Assembly: GCA_938030705.1 (NCBI GenBank)
Contig: CALHIR010000025.1
Location: 1-64,000 of the forward strand
Reading direction: 5' to 3'
Origin: Candidatus Poseidoniaceae archaeon
GTDB taxonomy: Archaea > Thermoplasmatota > Poseidoniia > Poseidoniales > Poseidoniaceae
Length of the DNA: 64,000 nucleotides
Shown: positions 8,711-17,382 of the stretch, piece after piece
Layout of the letters: each line of letters begins with the position of its first letter
Position numbering within the stretch: the first letter of the stretch is position 1
Position numbers and translations under genes: made by a program
Notes under the pieces: model-generated
What the model saw: the letters and a program-made list of their open reading frames with translations, nothing else
The model's database searches: none
What the model was told of the DNA's origin: nothing

Positions 8711-11173
8711 TCATTGGTTTGAGGTGTTGTGTTCGCTTGGCCAACGTCCACGCAAACGCAGCCAGGCTTCACTGCAGAACATCAAGCCGTACACCGAAGC
8801 GAGCCATAGTGTCGGTCTCCCCCACGTGGTGAGCGATGAACCGTCCGGCAGTACGCCGCTTTGGAAGGCGAGCAGACAACACAGCCATACGAGGGTGGCG
8901 CCGTGAACAATCCACCGCACGGCACTGAGCAGTTCCCTCGAGGTTGCTTTCATCTCGGTCAGTTCGGCTTTCGTGAGAATGGCCGATACACCGACGATTT
9001 TGTCGAGCGCTGACCCGCCATTCCAACGCATCCGTCCAAGTTGGAACCGAGTAAGGTACTCAATTCCGGAGAACAGCGTGACCCAGACCACCACCACTTC
9101 GAGGAAGGGCTCAGCTCCCCTCAAATCGAGCGACCCCCACACCGTCCAACCAAGCAGCACCCAGAGCCAAACAATCAGAAGCATCTGGAACGTGTGTGCA
9201 AATTTGCTGAGTTTCTGAAGGAGCTCCGTATCGTGCCCCAGCACCCACTCGAGCACCAACACACCCACCGCTGCGAGACAGGTCGTGGCGCTGACCAGAA
9301 GCCACCATCCGGAGAGGTCTGCGTCTCGCCATGCCAGCATCAGAGCACCCATCACCCATCCGAGAACCATGACGGTCGCCACGTTGGTCGCTGCCTGCAT
9401 GGTGTAGAGGGGGTCTCTCCCGTCCCGGAGCACGGCCAGGCCCCCCATGAGTTTGACTTCAAAGGCTGAATCGTCAACGATTCCATGGCCTGCAGCCGCC
9501 ATGCCACCCGCCGATTTGATGCGTGCTGCCTCAACGATGCTTGCAGCGGCCCCGTGTTCCCATGAATCAGCACCGCTCCACGAAGATCCTCTGCTGGCGG
9601 CGTGGGCCGCTCCGGCACCACGGGAGCGTCCTCCTCTGGACGAACGGGTCTTGGCCCACGCCCGTATTTCGGGGGTGATGATCTCCTCAACTTGATCTTC
9701 GTTCAGCGGCGCGCCGTGATCGGTGTAGAGCCATCGGCACTGGATAGGAACAGGATTTGGATCAACGTCAGGAGCGACCATTTGGAATTGACCGGGGCCC
9801 AGCGTGGGAAGTTGGGCCACCAAATCTTGGTCCCCCCCGCTTTCTTTGAGCAGATGGCGCACCTTCTCGACGTCTTGGGGTTGGGTAAAACGACCGATGA
9901 AGGTGGTGTTGGCTTGGGCCAGGATTTTGTAATCAACGTCGCTGACGTTTTGCGTCGCCAACACGCATGCTACCCCGTATTTTCTGGCTTGCTTGAAGAT
10001 GAGTTTGATGAGGTCCTTTGCCGGAGGATTACGTGGATGAGGTGGCAGATAAGGCGCCACTTCATCCATGAAGAAGAGCAGTTTGAGTTCACCGTCAGCG
10101 GGTTGTTGTGTCAGCATCCAATCATAGAGTTCACGAGATAATTCTTGGACGAAGTACTGCTTTTGATTTTCATCCTGGATGGTGTTGAGGTAGACGATGT
10201 TGAGGGGGATTTTTCCCGGGATGGCCGGTTCAACAAAGGCATCGATGTCGATAGGAACGCCGTTGGAGAAGAGCAGTTGGTTGACGCCGGAAGAAAAAGC
10301 CGCTAACCGGCGAGCAAGGTCGTTCCGGGTGGTTTTCGGCAAACGCTCTTCAAAATCGGTCAACCGATGCTCGAGCATCACTTCTTTCCATGTGGGGGGG
10401 TCCATTCGGTCTTCTTCGTCTTCGGCGAAACAATCGGGATAGAGGTGTCGAATGAACTCTTGATGAGGTTCTCGAACCACGCGGGCCAAGGCTTGGAAAT
10501 CTCCGACATCTAATCCGCAACGCGTGCCTTCAACGAGGATTTCGTAAAGGAAAGGCTTGACGGTTTTTCCCTGTGTTTTCTCCACGTCAAAACCGGCAAG
10601 GTTAGCAAACCCAGCAGCGACCATGTCCCATGCCGTGATGGCTTCTTCTTGGTCCAAATCGGCCGGAGGGGCGCGAAACGGGTCGATGCAGAGGGGCAAG
10701 CCTTTGCTTCGAAGCGGTGTCCAAATTCGAACTTCGCAAACGTCAAGCAACCGTTTCGCTCGTGCGACAAGTCCGCCCTTCTCTTCGAGTTCTTCCAAGT
10801 CAATACCGAGGGCCAACCGAGCAAGGTCGCCCTGCGGGTCGATGATGAGGGAAGGAATACCTGCTAAAGCCGCCTCTTCAATCAGGGCTTTGGCCATGAC
10901 CGTTTTCCCTGAACCCGTTGAACCCAACATGGCGCCGTGCCGGGCGAGCACCTGTGGTGCGATATCAATCGGCTCTCCTGTATCTCTTCTCGTCCCCAAG
11001 AACAGCCCTTTTGGCTTGTATTGGTGAGACGAGGACGAAGCGGGGGGCGGGGTTTCTTCCGGAAGGGTTTGATCGGTGAACAGGTCGTCCACAAGGCCGC
11101 CAAACGGCAACCCTTCCAAGGCGTCCGACTCGGACGAAGGGGACGGGTCAACACCCTCGTCTGGAGACACCAT
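8711..11173 (-). CDS. HerA/DUF87-like ATPase with C-terminal membrane domain
   Basis: 820 residues from ATG 11173. A low-complexity N terminus (1-52) is followed by a HerA-type domain. Walker A is GSTGSGKT (84-91), then LIIDPQGDLARL, Walker B LKLLFFMDEVAPYLPP (about 375-390), and the sensor stretch VACVLATQNVSDVDYK. These are the marks of the FtsK-HerA superfamily of DNA-pumping ATPases. Unusually, after a Ser/Gly/Arg-rich linker the last ~220 residues hold about six hydrophobic segments (TVMVLGWVMGALML, WLLVSATTCLAAVGVLVL, and others). That would tether the ATPase to the membrane. No NurA partner is visible nearby. The target (DNA or protein) is unknown. Confidence 0.85.
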   Translation of the reverse strand: MVSPDEGVDPSPSSESDALEGLPFGGLVDDLFTDQTLPEETPPPASSSSHQYKPKGLFLGTRRDTGEPIDIAPQVLARHGAMLGSTGSGKTVMAKALIEEAALAGIPSLIIDPQGDLARLALGIDLEELEEKGGLVARAKRLLDVCEVRIWTPLRSKGLPLCIDPFRAPPADLDQEEAITAWDMVAAGFANLAGFDVEKTQGKTVKPFLYEILVEGTRCGLDVGDFQALARVVREPHQEFIRHLYPDCFAEDEEDRMDPPTWKEVMLEHRLTDFEERLPKTTRNDLARRLAAFSSGVNQLLFSNGVPIDIDAFVEPAIPGKIPLNIVYLNTIQDENQKQYFVQELSRELYDWMLTQQPADGELKLLFFMDEVAPYLPPHPRNPPAKDLIKLIFKQARKYGVACVLATQNVSDVDYKILAQANTTFIGRFTQPQDVEKVRHLLKESGGDQDLVAQLPTLGPGQFQMVAPDVDPNPVPIQCRWLYTDHGAPLNEDQVEEIITPEIRAWAKTRSSRGGRSRGAGAAHAASRGSSWSGADSWEHGAAASIVEAARIKSAGGMAAAGHGIVDDSAFEVKLMGGLAVLRDGRDPLYTMQAATNVATVMVLGWVMGALMLAWRDADLSGWWLLVSATTCLAAVGVLVLEWVLGHDTELLQKLSKFAHTFQMLLIVWLWVLLGWTVWGSLDLRGAEPFLEVVVVWVTLFSGIEYLTRFQLGRMRWNGGSALDKIVGVSAILTKAELTEMKATSRELLSAVRWIVHGATLVWLCCLLAFQSGVLPDGSSLTTWGRPTLWLASVYGLMFCSEAWLRLRGRWPSEHNTSNQ

Positions 11174-11264
11174 GGGAGGCCGAACTTGGTTAGGGGTCTT
11201 CAAAGGCGCGACGAGGAGAGAGGCCAAAACGCACACTCAAGGAGGAGAAGGCCCACGCCGGGGC

Positions 11265-12359
11265 ATGAAACGCATCCCCATGGCTCGCCCTTCTTGGGAC
11301 GATGAGATGCGTGCTGCAGCAATGGACACCCTCGACTCGCTTTATTGGGTCAAAGGACCTCAAGGCAAGGCGTTTGGCTCAGAATTTTCTCAGTATTGTG
11401 GGGCGGTTCAAGGAACGCCGTGCCAAAGCGGTTCAGTCGCCCTTTGGGGCGCCTTGCGTCTCCTCGGCATAGGGCCGGGTGACGAGGTTCTCGTCCCTTC
11501 CTTGACCTACATCGCTACGGCAACGTGCGTTTCCCTTGTCGGGGCCACGGCCATTTTCGTGGATGTCGAACCCGACCATTGGTGCGTTGACCTCGTTTCT
11601 CTCGAGGCAGCCCGAACCCCTCAAACCAAAGCAGTCATCGCCGTTCACTTGTTCGGCCAAATGTGCGACGATGCGCTCGTCGATTGGTGCAATCAGCACG
11701 ACATCGCCTACATTGAAGACGCTGCGCAGGCCCATGGAGCAGCCTCCTCCGCCGGGGTAAAAGCGGGGGGTGTTGGCGATGTTGCTTGCTTCTCCTTCTT
11801 CCCTTCAAAGAACCTCGCTGTTGGCGGTGAGGGCGGGATGATGATGACCCGCAGAGAAGACCTTGCGGCCAGAATGGATGCGCTGGTGAACCATGGCCGC
11901 GACGCCCGATTGGAATCTCATGAATTGGGTTCAAATCTTCGCATGTCCGAAGTAAGCGCCGCGATCGGGCGGGTCCAACTTCAACGCTTGGAGGGTTGGT
12001 TGGCACGCCGTCGAGCGATTGCACAACGCTATCACGAAGCCTTCTCATCGCTTTCAGGCCTGAGCGTTCCTACCGTACGAAACGGAACGCAACACGCATG
12101 GCACCAATATTGCCTCTTGGCCGATGATCCGAAACATCTCCGCGAGGTCCTTGACAAAGCCGGCGTTGATTCACGCATTTACTACGCCACCCCCTGCCAT
12201 CGACAACAGGTCTATGCGAACCATCCACAGCACGAGGAAATTTTTCCGGTGACCGACGACATCGCCCAACGTTTGGTGGCCATCCCCGTCCACCATCAGA
12301 TGACGGATGGCGAAGTTGATCGCGTGATCAAAGCGGTCCAAGCCTCAATCCATTCTTGA
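11265..12359 (+). CDS. DegT/DnrJ/EryC1/StrS-family PLP aminotransferase
   Basis: 364 residues from ATG 11265. Family marks are the SGSVALWGAL entry loop, GDEVLVPSLTY, IEDAAQAHGA, and the PLP-binding lysine in CFSFFPSKNLAVGGEGG (Lys182). DegT enzymes transaminate keto-sugar nucleotides for surface glycans. A purine-rich GGAGGAG lies at 11241-11247, rather far (17 bases) from this ATG, so the exact start is uncertain. It diverges from the HerA-like ATPase and its end overlaps the convergent CYTH gene by 15 bases. Glycosyltransferases elsewhere in the window fit a role in surface sugars (inference). Confidence 0.9.
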   Translation: MKRIPMARPSWDDEMRAAAMDTLDSLYWVKGPQGKAFGSEFSQYCGAVQGTPCQSGSVALWGALRLLGIGPGDEVLVPSLTYIATATCVSLVGATAIFVDVEPDHWCVDLVSLEAARTPQTKAVIAVHLFGQMCDDALVDWCNQHDIAYIEDAAQAHGAASSAGVKAGGVGDVACFSFFPSKNLAVGGEGGMMMTRREDLAARMDALVNHGRDARLESHELGSNLRMSEVSAAIGRVQLQRLEGWLARRRAIAQRYHEAFSSLSGLSVPTVRNGTQHAWHQYCLLADDPKHLREVLDKAGVDSRIYYATPCHRQQVYANHPQHEEIFPVTDDIAQRLVAIPVHHQMTDGEVDRVIKAVQASIHS

Positions 12360-12917
12360 TGCAAGGGTCTCTGCAAGCGCGTGGTTTGACCATGAGGCCA
12401 AGCCGGTGATTTCTTTACCAGCCCAAGGAGGAAGAACCACCTCCATCAGGCTTGAGGGAAGTTCTACCTCTGCGAGGATGAGGCCTGCTAAGCCACCTTC
12501 AAATTCGTCCACTTCCCACACCAAACCATCACTGCCCGGCAAAACATAGCGTGTTTTTTGAATCGAGGGGAAGGGGCCACGTGCCAGAAGATTCAGCGCA
12601 TTTTCGTTCGTGATGACCCATTCCAATTCAATTGCCGTATCGTTGGAGACACGAGATTTGTAATTTAACACCCAATCTTCGTTCTGTTTTCGAAGTCGAG
12701 TGGTCCAGGCTTTGATGGAGGCAAGCAGTTCCGCTTCTTTTTCCGTCAAATCGGTGAACATTTGACCGTTGAACCGCAAAGCCCCTTGGTGGGCTTCAAG
12801 GAAACCACCTACGTTGTAATGCTGTTCAATGTGGAGAAGAACCGCACCCTCTCGCCAAGGCTTCGCTTCTCGGCCATCAACCAAGAATCGGCGCTCGATT
12901 TCGATGTGCTCATCCAT
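12345..12917 (-). CDS. CYTH-domain protein (triphosphate tunnel metalloenzyme)
   Basis: 190 residues from ATG 12917. It begins MDEHIEIERRFLV, the ExExR/K signature of CYTH proteins whose acidic residues bind metal. Other strands are TTRLRKQ, VLNYKSRV, and WEVDEFEGGLAGLILAEVEL near the C terminus. Members hydrolyse inorganic tripolyphosphate or act as class IV adenylate cyclases or thiamine triphosphatases; short bacterial-type forms like this are usually inorganic triphosphatases. The start overlaps the stop of the small membrane gene upstream by 8 bases, so it is likely translated with it and pyrF. Confidence 0.87.
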   Translation of the reverse strand: MDEHIEIERRFLVDGREAKPWREGAVLLHIEQHYNVGGFLEAHQGALRFNGQMFTDLTEKEAELLASIKAWTTRLRKQNEDWVLNYKSRVSNDTAIELEWVITNENALNLLARGPFPSIQKTRYVLPGSDGLVWEVDEFEGGLAGLILAEVELPSSLMEVVLPPWAGKEITGLASWSNHALAETLASRMD

Positions 12918-13161
12918 GGATGTCCTCTCCAACAATGCTCAGCGGTTGCGTCTGGACGGTGACGAATTGGACGTCCTCGATGAGTTCGGTGCCGGCCGGT
13001 CCGAGCGTGACCCGATCGATGTTGAAACGGTCATCGTTGAGGAGGGACGCGTCCCCTCGGGCGAGGCGCTGTTCAAGTTGGCGTGATGTGGAAAAGGCAC
13101 GCCAAATCAGCCATGCAGGAAACAACAGGCTCAGCGAAGCCAAGGCCATTTCCAGTAACAT
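12910..13161 (-). CDS. Small membrane-anchored protein between pyrF and the CYTH gene
   Basis: 83 residues from ATG 13161, preceded on its strand by the purine-rich GGTGAGGAG. One hydrophobic segment (LEMALASLSLLFPAWLIW, about residues 3-20) is followed by a soluble ~60-residue tail (QRLARGDASLLNDDRFNIDRV and on). No known family. It fits exactly between the pyrF stop (13166) and the CYTH start, overlapping the latter by 8 bases, which supports it being a real gene. Confidence 0.6.
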   Translation of the reverse strand: MLLEMALASLSLLFPAWLIWRAFSTSRQLEQRLARGDASLLNDDRFNIDRVTLGPAGTELIEDVQFVTVQTQPLSIVGEDIHG

Positions 13162-13165
13162 CTCC

Positions 13166-13966
13166 TCACCCGTTCCGTTTGAGCAAACCATCCCAGGAAG
13201 CTCGTGCGTAAGCAGCGGCTGCGTGTTGTGGGTCGTCGGCTTTGTGGATGCCTGAACCTACGATGATACAGTCTGAACCGGCCACGACCGCCTCGGTGGG
13301 GTCGCCGTAGCGCTGACCCATTTCCCCATCACCAACAGCCAGGTTCACGCCAGGCGTCCAGATCATCTTTTCTTCACCAACAGCGGTCCGAAGCGTTTGC
13401 AGTTCGGTAGGCCTTGACCCGTTTCCAATAAAGCCGAACACGCCCGCGTGAGCAGCGCCCTTTGCCACCACTTCTTCAGTATAAGCGGGATGAAGCAAAT
13501 TCCCTCGACTTGACATTTGCGCCAGGAGAAGAACGCCTCCGGAACGCCCCACGTCACTCCATCCTGCTTGCAAACCGTCGACCACATCGGGGCCACTGAT
13601 GAGGTGAGCCGTGACCAAATCGGACCAGGAACGAATGTCATAGATGCCCGCCATTTGCGCCCGACTGATTTTTCCGATGTCTGCAAATTTACGGTCTTCA
13701 AAGATGAGTAAGTTCGCCTCATGAGCGGCCCTGCAAAATTCGGACCATGATTCACGCGTCCAATCATCAACCAAGTCCACGTGCGTTTTGAGCGCAGCCA
13801 CGTGTTCACCCACCTCGTCGATGAGGCGGAACAAGCCCGCCATGGTGTTTCTGTCAGCGGCAAGACAGACCAAAGATTGCTTGGTCGTGGCCACTTCCAT
13901 GTAGCGTTTAGCCAATGGCGATGTCGCCTTTTGCCAACGCTCACCCCACGCCTCACTCGGCTCCAT
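13166..13966 (-). CDS. pyrF: Orotidine-5'-phosphate decarboxylase
   Basis: 266 residues. The catalytic charged network is visible in LLIFEDRKFADIGK (Asp-Lys-Asp), preceded by LKTHVDLVDD, the substrate-ribose binding strand. The C-terminal phosphate loop is in AVVAGSDCIIVGSGIHKA. This enzyme converts OMP to UMP, the last step of de novo pyrimidine synthesis. The form resembles the longer eukaryote/bacterial subgroup rather than the ~210-residue euryarchaeal one. It is divergent from the CocE-like lipoprotein gene with about 100 bases between starts. Confidence 0.92.
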   Translation of the reverse strand: MEPSEAWGERWQKATSPLAKRYMEVATTKQSLVCLAADRNTMAGLFRLIDEVGEHVAALKTHVDLVDDWTRESWSEFCRAAHEANLLIFEDRKFADIGKISRAQMAGIYDIRSWSDLVTAHLISGPDVVDGLQAGWSDVGRSGGVLLLAQMSSRGNLLHPAYTEEVVAKGAAHAGVFGFIGNGSRPTELQTLRTAVGEEKMIWTPGVNLAVGDGEMGQRYGDPTEAVVAGSDCIIVGSGIHKADDPQHAAAAYARASWDGLLKRNG

Positions 13967-14063
13967 GGTAGAGGCTGTGGGCCCCCCGTCCTCAATGGTT
14001 GTGGCGGTCAGCGATTCAAGAATGAAACATCATGTTCATGATGCACCCGTTCTTCCGAGGACC

Positions 14064-15830
14064 ATGCGACAGGCGGTTCTCCTAACCCTTCTGTTGTTGC
14101 TGATGCCGCTTTCAGGGTGCTTTGGTCAAACCGAATCATCATCCAAGAGCGAACCGGACGAGATGTACCCCTCCATTTGGGACCGCCACACGCTGGAGTG
14201 GAATTGGACCGGCTCCTATGCGCGTGTTCTTGAGGACGGACCGCACGAACCGCTGCCCGTTCAGGAGGCCTTCATCGAAGTGGACACGACGGGAACGTGG
14301 GAAGGGGGTCCGAACACCGCAGAAGTCCATCTTTCCTACTGGCTTCCCTCCAACACCGAAGCTGGCGAAAAAGTCCCGGTCATCGCCATCGTCAGCCCCT
14401 ATTTCGACTACGGTTCCCCCGGCAGCCAATCCAGTCCAACCAACGTGGTTGGGGGTGGACGCGGCGAGTTCATTTACGACAATTTCATTCCCCACGGCTA
14501 CGCCTTGGCTCAAGTTGCTGTGTTTGCGACCGAAGAAAGCACCGGGTGTTTTGACTACCGTGGCGACGGCGAGGGCCAAGGTATTCACGAGGCCGTAGAA
14601 TGGCTTGGGACGCAAAATTGGAGCAACGGCCACGTGGCCATTTACGGCAAATCCTACGAGGGCGCAACCGCATGGGAAGCCGCCGCCCAAGGCAGCGAGT
14701 ACCTCAAAACCATCGTGCCCATTTCCGGCACGACAGCCCTTGGCCCCCTGCTGTACAAAAACGGCAGTGCCGAGGCCCGCAGTCAAGTGATGCACTCAAA
14801 TTACGGCGGGTCCATTCTCGACTATGATGGCGACGACCTCGACAACATGTGCGCTGACGTGCTCGAGGGCTTCCTCGCTGGCCCGACGCGGTACGGTCTC
14901 GGGGAACTGGACCCCTACATGGACAACTACTACGACGAGCGAAGCCACATTGACAAGGCCCTCGGGAAATACAACGGGAGCATCTACTGGGTGCAGGGCA
15001 TGCAAGATTGGAACGTGGATCCCCACCAAGTCTTCGGAGGCCCACCCGGTACGCATTGGTACCAGACCTACATCGACGCCGGATACGAGGTCGGCGGTAT
15101 GCTCGGGCAGTGGGAGCACAACTATCCCGACCAGTGGACCAAACACAACAACCAGGAGTCGGGGTATGGGGGCGAAGCCATCCACAACATGACCCGCTGG
15201 GATTGGGGTCAAGACCTGTTTGAGTGGATGGAATACTACCTCAAAGGCATCGGAGAACGCCCCGCCCTTCACGCTCAAATCCAGCGAAACGACGGCGAAT
15301 GGCGCGTGGAGGAGACATGGCCTCCACTTGACGCAGAATGGCAACCCGCCACCTGTTCAGCAAGCGGTTCAGTTGGCTCATCTTCGACCGTGGTCATGAC
15401 CTGTGATGCGATGTCGATGGACCATGATGCCCACATCAGCGGCCTACCGACGCTCCACCTTGACGTAACGCCGAGCTTTGATGGCGGGCAAATCTTTGCT
15501 GAACTCCGAGACGCTGAGACCGGCTTGCGTTTCGGCCACGCCACCATGGATGTCAGGTATCACGCAGGCGGCTATGACGCTCAAACCGTCGTGCCATTTG
15601 CTCCCATCACGATGCTGATGGAATTTCAGGGAATGGACGTCATTCTCCCAGCTGGGCACGCACTCGAGATCGTTTTGACGCAGTCAGGCGAGGATTACCT
15701 CCCACCTGCTTGTTCGAACGCATGCCCGATCACCGTTGATTCGGGTACACTCACCTTGCCCACCATCGATCGAGATGGCTCAAACATTCTCATCACTCCG
15801 CAAGGTGAGGATGCCGCCAACAACCAATGA
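14064..15830 (+). CDS. CocE/NonD-family hydrolase, predicted lipoprotein (X-Pro-peptidase-like)
   Basis: 588 residues from ATG 14064. A signal peptide (MRQAVLLTLLLLLMPLSGC) ends in a lipobox LSGC with Cys19, so the protein is probably membrane-anchored outside the cell. The alpha/beta hydrolase nucleophile is Ser197 in YGKSYEGATAW. The family's hallmark blocks YDNFIPHGYALAQVAVF and the C-terminal jelly-roll (LDVTPSFDGGQIFAELRD and later strands) follow. CocE/NonD enzymes cleave esters or X-Pro dipeptides, in line with a scavenging peptidase or acylase of a marine heterotroph (inference). The acidic, Ser-rich segment after the lipobox is a typical linker. Confidence 0.88.
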   Translation: MRQAVLLTLLLLLMPLSGCFGQTESSSKSEPDEMYPSIWDRHTLEWNWTGSYARVLEDGPHEPLPVQEAFIEVDTTGTWEGGPNTAEVHLSYWLPSNTEAGEKVPVIAIVSPYFDYGSPGSQSSPTNVVGGGRGEFIYDNFIPHGYALAQVAVFATEESTGCFDYRGDGEGQGIHEAVEWLGTQNWSNGHVAIYGKSYEGATAWEAAAQGSEYLKTIVPISGTTALGPLLYKNGSAEARSQVMHSNYGGSILDYDGDDLDNMCADVLEGFLAGPTRYGLGELDPYMDNYYDERSHIDKALGKYNGSIYWVQGMQDWNVDPHQVFGGPPGTHWYQTYIDAGYEVGGMLGQWEHNYPDQWTKHNNQESGYGGEAIHNMTRWDWGQDLFEWMEYYLKGIGERPALHAQIQRNDGEWRVEETWPPLDAEWQPATCSASGSVGSSSTVVMTCDAMSMDHDAHISGLPTLHLDVTPSFDGGQIFAELRDAETGLRFGHATMDVRYHAGGYDAQTVVPFAPITMLMEFQGMDVILPAGHALEIVLTQSGEDYLPPACSNACPITVDSGTLTLPTIDRDGSNILITPQGEDAANNQ

Positions 15831-16055
15831 TTCCGTCGGCGATGTGCTTTGCCGACATTTCGCTCATTTTGAGCAAATTTGAGCATATGTGCGAAAAAAT
15901 CGCTCCTGTGCGCGCAAATGTTTACAGATGCATAATCAAGGGCGCAGGGTTGAAGAGCATAAAGTCAAATTTAGAGGCTTTTTTTGAGCAAATGAAATCA
16001 TCTTATGCATAAATTCTAAGCGTATGTTTCATATACCGTCCTCATAGCGACGCGT
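15831..16055. promoter_or_regulatory. glnA upstream region with repeated TTTTGAGCAAAT and a TATA-like box
   Basis: A 225-base AT-rich gap. The 12-mer TTTTGAGCAAAT occurs at 15867-15878 and again at 15982-15993; the first copy lies in a small inverted repeat GCTCATTTTGAGC (15863-15875) and is followed by a third near-copy, TTTGAGCATAT. The box TTTCATATAC at 16027-16036 is about 29 bases before the first glnA ATG. The same core, TTCATATAC, recurs before the polyubiquitin-like gene. A short frame here (15827-16012) has no coding character. Nitrogen-responsive binding sites are a plausible reading (inference). Confidence 0.45.
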
Positions 16056-17075
16056 ATGATACCCATGATGGATAAAGCGAAACTGGAGTACATTTGGCTC
16101 GACGGATACGAACCCACACAGAACATGCGCAGCAAAACCATGGTCCGGTCGGACTTTGGTGGCACGGTTGAAGAATGCCCGATTTGGATGTTTGATGGTT
16201 CCTCCACCAAGCAAGCCGACGGCAGTGCTTCAGACTGCCTCTTGAAGCCCGTGAACATCTTCCCAGACCCTCAGCGTGTGAACGGATACCTCGTGATGTG
16301 CGAAGTTCTGAACCCCGACGGCACCCCCCACCCAAGCAACGGACGCGCAACCATCGACGACGATGACAACGATTTCTGGTTCGGCTACGAGCAGGAATAC
16401 TTCATCATGGACGTTGAAACTCAACTTCCTCTTGGCTTCCCCGTTGGCGGCTATCCCGGGCCACAAGGACTCTACTACTGTTCGGTTGGCGGAAGAAACA
16501 CGCACGGACGTGCCCTCGTTGAGGAACACGCCGATCTCTGTCTTGAAGCCGGCATCAACTTTGAAGGCATCAATCAAGAAGTGGCCTGCGGCCAGTGGGA
16601 ATTCCAAGTCTTCGCCAAGGGCGCCAAGCAAGCAGGCGACGAACTTTGGGTCGCTCGCTATCTCCTTGACCGATTGACGGAAAGCTACGGCTACTACATT
16701 GAATACCACCCCAAACCGGTCAAGGGCGACTGGAACGGTTCAGGCATGCACGCCAACTTCTCCAACGGCGCCATGCGCGACCAAGGTGGCAAAGAGCTCT
16801 TTGACAGCATTTGCGAAGCCTTCGGCCAAAACATCGAGAAGCACATGGCCGTTTACGGTGCACACAACGAAGAGCGGTTGACCGGTCTGCACGAGACGCA
16901 ATCCATTGACCAGTTCTCGTACGGTGTCTCCGACCGTGGGGCTTCCATCCGTGTCCCCGCTTCCGTTCCCACTGATGGCTGGGTTGGTCGTTTGGAAGAC
17001 CGTCGACCGGCGTCCAACGGCGACCCCTACAAGATCGGTGCTGTGATCATCTCGACCACGAAGTCGGTCTGCTGA
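16056..17075 (+). CDS. glnA: Glutamine synthetase, type II (eukaryote-like GSII)
   Basis: 339 residues; the ATG at 16068 would give 335. It has the compact GSII form: YIWLDGYEPTQNMRSKTM near the start, ECPIWMFDGSSTKQADG (about 47-63), LKPVNIFPDP, the glutamate/metal block EQEYFIMD, GVACGQWEFQ-like VACGQWEFQVF, and GSGMHANFSNG. The enzyme makes glutamine from glutamate, ammonia and ATP. Most archaea carry the longer GSI, so a GSII suggests acquisition from bacteria or a lineage-specific replacement (inference). Its TATA-like box is about 29 bases upstream, which fits a leaderless mRNA starting near the first ATG. Confidence 0.93.
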   Translation: MIPMMDKAKLEYIWLDGYEPTQNMRSKTMVRSDFGGTVEECPIWMFDGSSTKQADGSASDCLLKPVNIFPDPQRVNGYLVMCEVLNPDGTPHPSNGRATIDDDDNDFWFGYEQEYFIMDVETQLPLGFPVGGYPGPQGLYYCSVGGRNTHGRALVEEHADLCLEAGINFEGINQEVACGQWEFQVFAKGAKQAGDELWVARYLLDRLTESYGYYIEYHPKPVKGDWNGSGMHANFSNGAMRDQGGKELFDSICEAFGQNIEKHMAVYGAHNEERLTGLHETQSIDQFSYGVSDRGASIRVPASVPTDGWVGRLEDRRPASNGDPYKIGAVIISTTKSVC

Positions 17076-17078
17076 TGC

Positions 17079-17357
17079 TTACGCTTTGGCTTCTCGCTTG
17101 CGTAAGCGTCGAACGCCAACGAGCACGGTGATGATGACGACCAAGGTGAACACGTTCGCCACGATCATCGCCAAGGATTCGACCAGAATTCCGTAGACGA
17201 GCCACAACGATAAGGCGACCGTGACCACACTGAACGTGGTCAAGGAAATCCCTTCGTGCCGTTCGTGAACCCAGACGTCTCGAATTTGTGGAATCCACGC
17301 AACGATTCCCAATCCACCGGCAACAAGGCCGATGGCTTCAATCCACATCGCTGCCAT
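17079..17357 (-). CDS. SemiSWEET/PQ-loop membrane transporter
   Basis: 92 residues from ATG 17357. Three hydrophobic helices with the PQ motif in GIVAWIPQIRDVW (first helix), then GISLTTFSVVTVALSLWLVYG and a third helix ending in VGVRRLRKREAKA. This is the three-helix half-transporter that dimerises to move sugars in SemiSWEETs. Substrate unknown. It is the last gene of a minus-strand run with the NERD and HAD genes and converges on glnA. Confidence 0.85.
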   Translation of the reverse strand: MAAMWIEAIGLVAGGLGIVAWIPQIRDVWVHERHEGISLTTFSVVTVALSLWLVYGILVESLAMIVANVFTLVVIITVLVGVRRLRKREAKA

Positions 17358-17382
17358 GGTGTGGGCCCCGTTGCAAAGCGTT

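Noticed and set aside
8695..8772. Longer SOUL reading frame
   Set aside because: It would overlap the upstream ATPase by 62 bases; the fold begins after the GTG at 8694.
15827..16012. 61-codon frame before glnA
   Set aside because: Overlaps promoter-like repeats and the TATA region, atypical composition, no family; treated as non-coding.
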